The notes: generated by a model not told the origin, from the sequence alone. Counted from the first letter of the stretch, positions 1 to 5,340 are shown. The stretch is DNA of 6,922 nucleotides from Butyrivibrio sp. (GCF_024699075.1 NZ_JAILQF010000181.1:1-6922); one strand, 5' to 3'. Numbers and translations: made by a program.

Positions 1-255
1 TACCTTGGAATGTCCATCCGCCAGACGTATACCGGCATGGGTCTTGGAAGCTTCATGATGAAGACAGCCCTTGAACAGGCCAAAGAGAACGGCTTTGAGC
101 AGGTAGAACTTGGCGTATTTGCAGACAACGACAGAGCAAGACATCTCTACAAGAAATTCGGCTTTAAGGAATATGGCGTAAACCCAAGAGCTTTCAAACT
201 TAAAGACGGCACTTACATTGATGAGATAATCATGGCGAATATTTTTGAAAAGTAA
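1..255 (+). CDS. GNAT-family N-acetyltransferase, C-terminal part (5' end outside window)
   Basis: The reading frame is open from the first base, so this is the C-terminal 84 residues of a gene starting upstream; the ATG at base 10 lies inside the fold and is not the real start. The sequence around residues 2-22 (LGMSIRQTYTGMGLGSFMM) is GNAT motif A: a beta-strand followed by the pyrophosphate-binding loop (here TGMGLG) and the helix that holds acetyl-CoA. Residues ~36-56 (VELGVFADNDRARHLYKKFGF) are motif B, with the N-x-R-A-x-x-L-Y-x-K-x-G-F pattern typical of the family. The family transfers an acetyl group from acetyl-CoA to an amine. The substrate-binding N-terminal half is missing, so the acceptor (protein N-terminus, polyamine, antibiotic, other) cannot be told. 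It is probably first in, or inside, an operon with the two phosphorylase-fold genes, since its stop lies 21 bases before the next preferred start. Family call is firm; substrate is unknown. Confidence 0.5.
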   Translation, partial: YLGMSIRQTYTGMGLGSFMMKTALEQAKENGFEQVELGVFADNDRARHLYKKFGFKEYGVNPRAFKLKDGTYIDEIIMANIFEK

Positions 256-263
256 AGAAAAAT

Positions 264-268
264 GGAGG
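264..268 (+). promoter_or_regulatory. Ribosome binding site GGAGG that sets the start of the first phosphorylase-fold gene
   Basis: GGAGG at 264-268 lies 8 bases before the ATG at 277. The upstream ATG at 262 overlaps this motif and has no purine-rich site at proper distance. The start at 277 is therefore preferred. Confidence 0.5.
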
Positions 269-276
269 ATACCTGG

Positions 277-1026
277 ATGATACCAGATTTTTTTGACGAC
301 CAGACAGAACCAATAGTAAAGATAGAAGAATTTTATGGGGAACAGAAGCACATAGTGGATAAATGCCTGATTATTTTTTCAAAAAAGATCCATGACTTCC
401 TTCTCGAAGAATTCGAATGTGAAGAGATTGGATATATAGGTGCCTGCAACGGAGCAATAACAATCTATAGCCTTGATTACAAGGGGGAAAAGATAGCTTT
501 TTATCTTACGGGAATTGGCTCAGCTTTTGCATCGGGAGCTTGCTATGAGGCTCATTGGCAGACAGGTGCAACACAGTTCATTATGTTTGGCTCCTGCGGC
601 AGTCTTGATGCCGACAAAACTTCAGGTAGATTCATTATCCCTACCAAGACCTATAGAGGCGATGGAGCATCCTATTACTATGCGCCGGCGTCAGATTATC
701 TTGAGATAAAAAATAGTGATAAACTTGCCGGTATATTTGATGAACTAAAAGCACCATACGTTCAGGGAAATGTATGGACTACAGATTCTATGCTGCGCGA
801 GACGAAAGGACTTGTCGCTAGGAGAAAAGAAGAGGGATGTATAGCTGTTGAAATGGAACTTGCAGGAGTTCAGGCTTTATGCGATTTCTATGGACTTGAC
901 CTATACAATTTCCTTGAAGCGGGAGATGTTCTTGCTGAGAGTGGATATGAGGTTAGCGAACTTACCAAAGCAAACCATGACTTTGGAAAACTTTATCTTG
1001 CACTGGATATTGCAACGAGGTTATAA
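277..1026 (+). CDS. Nucleoside phosphorylase / uridine phosphorylase-fold protein, paralogue 1
   Basis: A 249-residue protein of the PNP/UDP phosphorylase superfamily, within the normal size for the fold. Visible motifs: TGIGSAFAS (~78-86); the core GSCG (105-108), equivalent to the glycine-rich turn after the central strand; DGASYYYAP (~129-137), very close to the DGASLHFAP segment of E. coli uridine phosphorylase; WTTD (167-170); EME (192-194), the ribose-binding signature; and GD (216-217), with Asp217 at the place of the catalytic acid of purine phosphorylases. The N-terminal GDPxR phosphate loop of true uridine phosphorylases is absent: the matching segment reads IIFSKKIHD. It could be a phosphorylase with altered phosphate binding or a hydrolytic nucleosidase. 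A start at 262 would add five residues, but the ribosome binding site favours 277. It is followed after 3 bases by a paralogue, so both are surely co-transcribed. Cytoplasmic; no signal peptide. Fold is secure, exact reaction is not. Confidence 0.5.
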   Translation: MIPDFFDDQTEPIVKIEEFYGEQKHIVDKCLIIFSKKIHDFLLEEFECEEIGYIGACNGAITIYSLDYKGEKIAFYLTGIGSAFASGACYEAHWQTGATQFIMFGSCGSLDADKTSGRFIIPTKTYRGDGASYYYAPASDYLEIKNSDKLAGIFDELKAPYVQGNVWTTDSMLRETKGLVARRKEEGCIAVEMELAGVQALCDFYGLDLYNFLEAGDVLAESGYEVSELTKANHDFGKLYLALDIATRL

Positions 1027-1029
1027 CAT

Positions 1030-1794
1030 ATGATTATTAAAAATGAGATTCCAATATTAGAATACGATGACACATCTCTTGAAGTTATCGCTCCTGATCA
1101 CGATTTTGAGGATACGAAGCTTCCTGAGAAATGTCTTTTTGCTTTCCTTGGCGATGTGGTCCACGATTATGCCAAGGCTCAAAATGCAGAAGTGATCCAG
1201 GAATTGGTCACAGTATCACATACATACAAAGTCTATATTCTTCATGAGGAAAAAGAGGATATTTGCCTTGTTCAGTCTCTTATAGGGGCGGCAGCTGCCA
1301 CTCAGACGCTGGACAGTCTTGTATCAGCAGGCTGCAAGAAAGTCATCGCAGTAGGCTCCTGCGGCGTACTTGCAGACCTTCCTGAGAATGCATTCCTTGT
1401 GCCAACAAAGGCTCTGAGAGATGAAGGTACATCTTACCATTACCTGCCTGCATCAAGATATATTGAAATGGATAAGGAACCTATCACAGCAATAGAAGAT
1501 ACCTTCAAAAGGCACAACCTCCCATTCACCCCCTGTACCACATGGACTACAGACAGGTTCTTTAGAGAGACCAAAGACATGGTTAGTTACCGCCTGGAGG
1601 AAGGCTGCCAGGTAGTTGAAATGGAATGCGCAGCTCTTGCAGCCTGCTGCAGGAAAAGAGGTGCAAGCTTTGGTCAGTTCCTTTTTACTGCCGATTCTCT
1701 TTCCAACGTTCACGAATACGACGCCAGAGACTTCGGAAAAGATTCTCATGAAAAGGCACTGCTCCTGGGACTTGATATTCTAAGAAACTTCTAA
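1030..1794 (+). CDS. Nucleoside phosphorylase / uridine phosphorylase-fold protein, paralogue 2
   Basis: A 254-residue paralogue of the preceding gene, starting 3 bases after its stop, with CGAGG (1016-1020) as ribosome binding site 9 bases before the ATG. Motifs in the same order: SLIGAAAAT (~83-91), GSCG (109-112), DEGTSYHYLP (~131-140), WTTD (172-175), EME (197-199) and AD (221-222), with Asp222 in the catalytic-acid position. By hand alignment, the 36-residue stretch from WTTD past EME shares 21 residues with paralogue 1, and the 23 residues from PTK onward share 13. The phosphate loop is partly kept (LGDVVH) but has His where E. coli uridine phosphorylase has the phosphate-binding Arg of GDPxR. 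The tandem pair probably arose by duplication. Family members are hexamers or trimers of dimers, so a mixed oligomer is possible but unproven. Substrate likely a nucleoside or related N-glycoside; specificity not readable from sequence. Confidence 0.5.
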   Translation: MIIKNEIPILEYDDTSLEVIAPDHDFEDTKLPEKCLFAFLGDVVHDYAKAQNAEVIQELVTVSHTYKVYILHEEKEDICLVQSLIGAAAATQTLDSLVSAGCKKVIAVGSCGVLADLPENAFLVPTKALRDEGTSYHYLPASRYIEMDKEPITAIEDTFKRHNLPFTPCTTWTTDRFFRETKDMVSYRLEEGCQVVEMECAALAACCRKRGASFGQFLFTADSLSNVHEYDARDFGKDSHEKALLLGLDILRNF

Positions 1795-1820
1795 TTGTCT
1801 TGAAGGAGGATTTTGTTCTT

Positions 1821-1919
1821 TTGGCTTGCCAAGTCTCTATTATCGTGATAATATATGAATTTGTACGCAAAAATAAAAACCGTTTTTGCAAATTGGTTAA
1901 GAAATGGGAGATATACTAA
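1821..1919 (+). CDS. Possible 32-residue ORF coupled to the membrane protein gene
   Basis: A strong AAGGAGG (1803-1809) lies 11 bases before a TTG at 1821. From this TTG an open frame of 32 codons runs to a TAA at 1917-1919, directly followed by the ATG of the next gene at 1920. The peptide would start MACQVSIIVIIYEFVRK: a short hydrophobic run followed by a strongly basic tail with two cysteines (residues 3 and 23). Nothing in it is recognisable. The perfect stop/start abutment and the otherwise unused strong ribosome binding site favour a real small gene or leader peptide. The rare start codon, slightly long spacing and overlap with a possible promoter argue against. Treat as a candidate. 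Confidence 0.5.
   Translation: MACQVSIIVIIYEFVRKNKNRFCKLVKKWEIY
1826..1854 (+). promoter_or_regulatory. Possible promoter with two overlapping palindromes
   Basis: A TTGCCA box (1826-1831) with GATAAT at 1847-1852 (15-base spacer), or TAATAT at 1849-1854 (17-base spacer), could drive the downstream membrane protein gene. The box region overlaps TTGGC-TT-GCCAA (1821-1832), and the -10 region overlaps TATTATC-GT-GATAATA (1838-1853, 7-base perfect arms). Two dyads placed on the core boxes look like operator sites, but both are short and the DNA is AT-rich. Confidence 0.5.
1867..1889 (+). repeat. Short inverted repeat before the membrane protein gene
   Basis: GCAAAAA (1867-1873) and TTTTTGC (1883-1889) are perfect 7-base arms around a 9-base loop. 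It lies just upstream of the GGGAG ribosome binding site at 1906-1910. It is AT-rich and too weak to be called a terminator with confidence; it may be a leader hairpin. Confidence 0.5.
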
Positions 1920-2291
1920 ATGTTAGTTAGAATTCAGTACAAATCATTAGATGACAATACTAAACGTGTCATAGAGGCCGGACAGCTAAACAAGAACCAG
2001 CTTACACAGATAAATGCAAGCATAACAGAGCATGTTAATTCTAAAAAGAAGAATGTGATCGTTTCTTTCGCTATTATGCTTATACTGTTTGTATTCATGA
2101 CATTTTCGATGTTAAGTAACACAGCAGTGCAAGACAAAACACATCTGTTTATGTTCATAATCCCTGTTTTTGCCATGATACTTATCATGGAATATGTTTC
2201 TGCATGGCTTGCATATGGACGCCTTCGCAGTCAGTTCAACAAAGCTCTTAAAAAGGGCTATCCGGGATCTTACGGTGAGTTTCTGGTATGA
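1920..2291 (+). CDS. Two-helix membrane protein of unknown function
   Basis: A 123-residue protein I do not recognise. The ATG at 1920 has GGGAG at 1906-1910, 9 bases upstream, so the start is well supported. Residues 1-45 are polar, with a lysine-rich stretch (SKKKN, 41-45) just before the first hydrophobic helix (46-65). A short outside loop (~66-75) leads to a second helix (~76-97). The C-terminal ~25 residues are basic and aromatic (RLRSQFNKALKKGYPG). The positive-inside rule puts both termini in the cytoplasm. There is no catalytic motif and no signal peptide cleavage site. It could be a small sensor, a partner subunit or an immunity-type protein, but none of these is supported. It stands alone: a possible promoter lies upstream and a strong terminator follows within 35 bases, so it looks like a single-gene unit, possibly together with the tiny ORF before it. 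Confidence 0.5.
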   Translation: MLVRIQYKSLDDNTKRVIEAGQLNKNQLTQINASITEHVNSKKKNVIVSFAIMLILFVFMTFSMLSNTAVQDKTHLFMFIIPVFAMILIMEYVSAWLAYGRLRSQFNKALKKGYPGSYGEFLV

Positions 2292-2323
2292 TAGGATAGT
2301 TCACACAGTTGCCAGTATTTCAT

Positions 2324-2360
2324 ATATGGGTGAAGAGTCTATTCTCTTTACCCATATTTT
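2324..2360 (+). terminator. Intrinsic terminator of the membrane protein gene
   Basis: A 14-bp stem (2324-2337 with 2344-2357, one G-T wobble) with loop TCTATT is followed by a T-run to 2360. The arms begin ATATGGGTG and end ACCCATAT. It is a strong Rho-independent terminator for + strand transcription, and its T-run ends exactly at the insertion sequence boundary. Confidence 0.5.
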
Positions 2361-2380
2361 GTAAGCGTCAAATAATCCGC
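2361..2380. repeat. Left terminal sequence of the IS66 element
   Basis: GTAAGCGTCAAATAATCCGC starts directly after a terminator T-run and has the GTAA tip typical of IS66-family inverted repeats. Assigned by this tip and by its position ~45 bases beyond the tnpC stop; the matching right repeat was not found. Confidence 0.5.
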
Positions 2381-2390
2381 TTGCTTGTAA

Positions 2391-2418
2391 AATAAACGCC
2401 GCAGTTTTATTTGCGGCG
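2391..2418 (-). terminator. Intrinsic terminator at the end of tnpC
   Basis: On the - strand, CGCCGCA (2418-2412) pairs with TGCGGCG (2403-2397) around an 8-base loop, and a T-rich tract (TTTATTTT) follows. The stem is GC-rich and overlaps the tnpC stop codon at 2409-2407, so the transposase message would end just inside the left end. Confidence 0.5.
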
Positions 2419-4029
2419 CGGTTTACGGCATCTTTCTGGTAATAATTCGGACCAAGGTAATAAATGATCCATACCAGCCGTATCTATATTTCCTTTTTCA
2501 TCCCGGAGCTTTGGAAGCTCTGTAAGGAGGTGCTCAACATAGTAATAAACATTTAGATGATTGGCCCTGGCTGTTTCCACAACTGAATATATCAGAGCGC
2601 TGGCTTCTGCGCCTTTGATGGTATTCATGAATTCCCAGTTCTTTCTGCCAATTGTGAAAGGTCTTATTGCTCTTTCGCTGGCAGAATTATCCATAGGGAC
2701 ATCGCCATCTTCAAGGAATACTCTGAGGTACTTTTCTTGGTTGATACAGTAGTTTAGACCATCAAGGGTTTTACCTTTTGTAAGGATACCGTCGGCAATA
2801 CATTGTTTTGCCCACTCGAAGAAATCATCCACAAGCAGTTTTATCTCTGCCTGTCTGCGGATGAGCCTTTCTTTTGATGAAAGTTCCTTGAGTTCACCTT
2901 CGATGTGGTACATCTCGGCTATCCTTTCAAGAGCTTCATTAGCTACCGAATGCTTGATGGATTTCTGATTCTTTTTGCCGATTGCCTTTATAGCATCGGA
3001 GAAATCCCTTCTCGCATGAGCCCAGCAATTCGCGCTGGTCACACCTTTTAGATTTTTCTCTATCAGGTGGTACTGCTGAAGTCCGTCGGTCACAAGAACT
3101 CCTTTGTAATCCCGGTAGTAATTCTCAGGATGTTCATGATGCCTAGTCTTCTGGTATTCATACAGGACTATCTGTCTGTCCTTATAGAACTCACCAGATC
3201 GATGAACCCACATGTAGCTCTTGCTTCCAGCAGGGCGATCGTCATGTATGACATTCACTGGCGTTTCATCAGACTGAGTAACATGAAGAGATAAAAGTAT
3301 TTCTCGCAGTTTTTCACAGAAGGGTTTGAAATAATCCTCAGCACATCTAATAGTCCAATTGGACATGGTCTGCTTGGAAAGATTTAATCCGAACTGGCTG
3401 AAGTCACGCTCGATACGATCAAGCGGATTAGCATTCGCATATTTGGCATTTATGATCGCTGCTTCAAGCGAAGGTGTTGCAAGGCTCTTGGGAATCATCT
3501 CAACAGGGCGTTTTCCTCTTAAGAATTCATCCTGATGATCACCAGACTTGCCGACAACAACATCAACAGAGTGTCTTTCAACTTTCCAGGAAGCCGGTGT
3601 GTAAAGCAGTTTTGTGAATTCATCGGATTTCATTCTTCTCCAGCATCCTTCACCAAAGAAAGCATCTGCTTCGTCATCGCTGACTGGGTGTGAGATGAAC
3701 TCTTCAGGGAATCCCTGAAGATCTTCCTGCTTTTTACCTTTGCGTTTTCGGGAACCATTCTTGGGCGGAAGGATATCTTCCGGATCAGCTTCAGGTTCAT
3801 CATCAGCGAAGTATTCGGCATCATTAAAAAGAGACATCTGACCGGAGATCTGATCGATCTTTTCAGTCTTCCTGCCGAACTGTCGCTGATTGGCTATACG
3901 CAATTGTTCAATGAGCGCTTCCATGTTTTCATTCATGCGCTCCATTTGATCCTGCAAGGACAGAAACATGCCGTTAACCACTTTGGGACCTAACATATTT
4001 AATTCATCTTCAGTGTATTTATGCGCCAT
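2407..4029 (-). CDS. tnpC: IS66-family transposase TnpC (DDE catalytic subunit)
   Basis: A 540-residue DDE transposase, full length for IS66 TnpC. It catalyses strand cleavage and transfer at the element ends. In order: an N-terminal coiled-coil-like segment (~15-48) ending in the family motif RQFGRKTEK; an acidic linker; a region where a zinc ribbon is usual (~113-165); and the RNase H-like core with the catalytic triad Asp254 (SDETPV), Asp315 (VTDGLQQYH) and Glu452 (DNSASERAIRPF). The family motif CWAHARRDF lies at ~335-343 and the short IS66 C-terminal domain ends in LLPWSELLP. The zinc-ribbon cysteine pairs are missing. An ATG 21 bases upstream (4050) is in frame, but AAAGGA at 4041-4036, 6 bases before the ATG at 4029, favours the shorter start. 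No stops or frameshifts, so it is likely functional. Unlike compact IS66 layouts, it is separated from tnpB by ~274 bases. Confidence 0.5.
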   Translation of the reverse strand: MAHKYTEDELNMLGPKVVNGMFLSLQDQMERMNENMEALIEQLRIANQRQFGRKTEKIDQISGQMSLFNDAEYFADDEPEADPEDILPPKNGSRKRKGKKQEDLQGFPEEFISHPVSDDEADAFFGEGCWRRMKSDEFTKLLYTPASWKVERHSVDVVVGKSGDHQDEFLRGKRPVEMIPKSLATPSLEAAIINAKYANANPLDRIERDFSQFGLNLSKQTMSNWTIRCAEDYFKPFCEKLREILLSLHVTQSDETPVNVIHDDRPAGSKSYMWVHRSGEFYKDRQIVLYEYQKTRHHEHPENYYRDYKGVLVTDGLQQYHLIEKNLKGVTSANCWAHARRDFSDAIKAIGKKNQKSIKHSVANEALERIAEMYHIEGELKELSSKERLIRRQAEIKLLVDDFFEWAKQCIADGILTKGKTLDGLNYCINQEKYLRVFLEDGDVPMDNSASERAIRPFTIGRKNWEFMNTIKGAEASALIYSVVETARANHLNVYYYVEHLLTELPKLRDEKGNIDTAGMDHLLPWSELLPERCRKPRRK

Positions 4030-4303
4030 ATCATGTCCTTTCCTATGCATCTATTGTACAGGAAAAGCCCATAAATAGCGAACTTGGCGTGTTTTTGCCT
4101 TGGTGATTATGCCTATGGATTATTAATTAATAGAGCTTCATACACCAAAAGGAAATATAGAGTTTTCAAAGTGCAACAAATGCTCAACAAAACGCCTTCA
4201 AGGCGCATATGCAGGCGTTTACAGGCATCTGAACAGTATCAGAATGCCGTGTTTATTATGAAAAACAGAGGGGGGTAAAAATTCTCCGTTTTGCACAAGC
4301 GTA
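4030..4303 (-). other. Non-coding spacer between tnpB and tnpC
   Basis: About 274 bases with no believable gene on either strand. It holds a terminator-like hairpin near the tnpB end (listed separately) and an inverted repeat, AAACGCCT (4190-4197) with AGGCGTTT (4213-4220). The same CGCCT arm can also pair with the nearer AGGCG at 4201-4205, giving two exclusive foldings. The end next to tnpC contains its ribosome binding site. An open + strand frame (4084-4278) looks like chance. Confidence 0.5.
4262..4292 (-). terminator. Terminator-like hairpin after tnpB
   Basis: On the - strand, AAAACGGAG (4292-4284) pairs with CTCTGTTTT (4270-4262), a 9-bp stem with one G-U pair and a 13-base loop. The T-run forms the 3' arm and one base beyond. 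It starts 12 bases after the tnpB stop and may reduce transcription into tnpC. Moderate confidence because the loop is long and the T-run is within the stem. Confidence 0.5.
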
Positions 4304-4660
4304 TTAGTATATATGCTGTGGGTTTACCTGTTTTATCTTAGGCTTTAATGGATTTAGTCCTATGAGAAGATAGTGGTACTGCTCAGTAGTCAGACTCGCT
4401 GCCTGAGCTGGAGTTCGTGGCCAGTCAAAACGGCCATCCTCCAAACGCTTATAAAGTAGCAGAAAGCCATCGCCCTCCCATAGCAGTGCTTTGATTCTGT
4501 CGGATCTACGTCCGCAGAATAGGAACAGAGTTCCTTTCTCAAATGGGTTAAGATCATACTTTGTTCCAACGACCTGTGCAAGACCGTTGATGCCAAGTCT
4601 TAAATCGGTATACCCTACAGCAAGGATTATCTTAGTAACACCACCAAGTTCAGCAAGCAT
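4304..4660 (-). CDS. tnpB: IS66-family accessory protein TnpB
   Basis: A 118-residue protein with the full IS66 TnpB (Orf2) signature: GYTDLRLGINGLAQVV (~16-31), then FLFCGRRSDRIKALLWEGDG (~46-65), then LLYKRLEDGRFDWP (~68-81). Length is normal for the family. TnpB is required together with TnpA for efficient transposition of IS66-type elements; its biochemical role is not settled, and it is unrelated to the RNA-guided TnpB nucleases of IS200/IS605. Its ATG lies inside the end of tnpA, giving an 11-base overlap typical of translational coupling, with GAAGG ~10 bases upstream inside tnpA. Intact. Confidence 0.5.
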   Translation of the reverse strand: MLAELGGVTKIILAVGYTDLRLGINGLAQVVGTKYDLNPFEKGTLFLFCGRRSDRIKALLWEGDGFLLLYKRLEDGRFDWPRTPAQAASLTTEQYHYLLIGLNPLKPKIKQVNPQHIY

Positions 4661-5039
4661 AGGCAGCTACCTTCAAGATCTTGCCTAGAAGCTCGTCTGA
4701 TATGCCGTTATGAAGTTCAATTTCAATCTTGCCAACCCGAATCAATGCTGCTGGTCCGGAACTGCTCACTATTTCTTCAGTACGCTCAGCTGGCAATTCA
4801 TTTAGAGATGGCATCTCAACAAATGTCACTTCCTCTGAAGAACGAGTTTTCAGCAAAGACTTATTGGTGGTTTCGGCAGCTAGTATTCTTAACCTGCGCT
4901 GCCAATAGTAGTATTGTTTTACATCAATCCCGTTTTCATTCAACCAAGCTTTGGCTGTCTGATTCTCGGGGCGTTCGTGACACTTATGAACGATTTCAGC
5001 CCACTGGGCTGTACGCACATCGTGTGTGATTTGATCCAT
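4650..5039 (-). CDS. tnpA: IS66-family accessory protein TnpA (helix-turn-helix)
   Basis: A 129-residue protein with the IS66 TnpA (Orf1, IS3/IS911-like HTH) arrangement: a tryptophan-led helix (QWAEIVHKCHER, ~12-23), then AWLNENGIDVKQYYYWQRRLR (~31-51), the recognition helix ending in the conserved YYWQRRL. The C-terminal half is a variable acidic linker followed by IRVGKIEIELHNGISDELLGKIL (~100-122), a strand-helix end commonly seen in these proteins. It probably binds the element ends. GGAGG ends 6 bases before the ATG, so the start is secure. It is the first gene of the transposition operon and overlaps tnpB by 11 bases. Two competing hairpins lie directly before it. Intact. Confidence 0.5.
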   Translation of the reverse strand: MDQITHDVRTAQWAEIVHKCHERPENQTAKAWLNENGIDVKQYYYWQRRLRILAAETTNKSLLKTRSSEEVTFVEMPSLNELPAERTEEIVSSSGPAALIRVGKIEIELHNGISDELLGKILKVAAYAC

Positions 5040-5049
5040 TCCTGGCCTC

Positions 5050-5086
5050 CTTTAAAAAACTAGTTAGTTTTTTCGGTTTTTTAAAG
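5050..5086 (-). promoter_or_regulatory. Competing hairpins in the tnpA leader, touching its ribosome binding site
   Basis: CTTTAAAAAAC (5050-5060) is perfectly complementary to GTTTTTTAAAG (5076-5086). Bases 5054-5062 (AAAAAACTA) are also perfectly complementary to 5065-5073 (TAGTTTTTT). The two hairpins share an arm and exclude each other. In the tnpA message the shared arm ends in AAAG of the AAAGGAGG ribosome binding site, so the outer fold would partly hide it. Stems are AT-rich and their strength is uncertain. Confidence 0.5.
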
Positions 5087-5126
5087 TAAACAATACAAAA
5101 TTTATCCTAAAAATTTAATATTTAAT

Positions 5127-5132
5127 ATTATA
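5127..5132 (-). promoter_or_regulatory. Candidate -10 box for tnpA
   Basis: TATAAT reads leftward at 5132-5127, ~90 bases before the tnpA start, preceded by TGATA. No clear -35 box is seen at 17 bases. The surroundings are almost pure A/T, so chance matches are common. Confidence 0.5.
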
Positions 5133-5153
5133 TATCATATATTAGTATTTTTG

Positions 5154-5162
5154 TGATATAAT
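5154..5162 (+). promoter_or_regulatory. Extended -10 promoter candidate
   Basis: TGATATAAT is a full match to the extended -10 consensus TGnTATAAT. There is no good -35, which extended -10 promoters can do without. Transcription would start near 5169, ~370 bases before the glycosyltransferase. Confidence 0.5.
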
Positions 5163-5210
5163 TGTCTTAAGTTCTAAAACAAAAAACCAAAGATTATTTT
5201 GCGATAATCC

Positions 5211-5232
5211 ATGTATAGTAAATGTATAGTAA
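5211..5232. repeat. Perfect tandem repeat, 2 x 11 bp
   Basis: ATGTATAGTAA occurs twice back to back (5211-5221 and 5222-5232) without a mismatch. An 11-bp period equals about one helical turn, the spacing at which many response regulators bind as head-to-tail dimers. It lies ~50 bases after the extended -10 box. Confidence 0.5.
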
Positions 5233-5340
5233 TAAGAAACAAAGGTTCCGACTTTTAATATTAAGAAAAGAGGGGGATACTGACAGAATATCTTATTGAT
5301 AAATTGCAGCTTTTCTTGTTACATCATTTAGAGGGGTAAT

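Larger units (their letters stand above)
2361..5086 (-). mobile_element. IS66-family insertion sequence (right end not located; extent minimal)
   Basis: The element carries the full IS66 gene set tnpA-tnpB-tnpC on the - strand, all open and without frameshifts. The left end is placed at 2361, where the sequence GTAAGCGTC begins: IS66 elements have inverted repeats starting GTAA and make 8-bp target duplications. It abuts the T-run of a terminator, so the 8 bases before it (CATATTTT, 2353-2360) would be the target copy. I found neither the reverse complement of the left end (GACGCTTAC) nor a second CATATTTT to the right of tnpA. The right limit given here is only the outer edge of the tnpA leader hairpin. 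A faint candidate (GATTATTT at 5192-5199 matches the inner left end) would put the boundary near 5208. The copy interrupts no gene. It may be able to move if a right end exists. Confidence 0.5.

Noticed and set aside
262..276. Upstream ATG at 262 as start of the first phosphorylase-fold gene
   Set aside because: It overlaps GGAGG at 264-268, which is well spaced for the ATG at 277, and lacks its own site.
4030..4050. Upstream ATG at 4050 as start of tnpC
   Set aside because: No purine-rich site before it; AAAGGA at 4041-4036 fits the ATG at 4029.
4084..4278. 64-codon + strand frame between tnpB and tnpC
   Set aside because: No ribosome binding site, no recognisable protein pattern, and antisense to the element's transcription.
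2361..5086. RNA-guided TnpB nuclease system
   Set aside because: The tnpB here is the short IS66 accessory protein, with no RuvC or zinc-finger motifs of the IS200/IS605 type.
5192..5208. GATTATTT match to the inner left IS end as the right inverted repeat
   Set aside because: The tip is not TTAC, the rest matches poorly, and no 8-bp duplication of CATATTTT follows.
5277..5339. Short frame after AGAGGGGG (ILTEYLIDKLQ...) ending just before a terminator-like hairpin
   Set aside because: It has only ATA or CTG as possible starts, both too close to the site; kept as a curiosity, not a gene.
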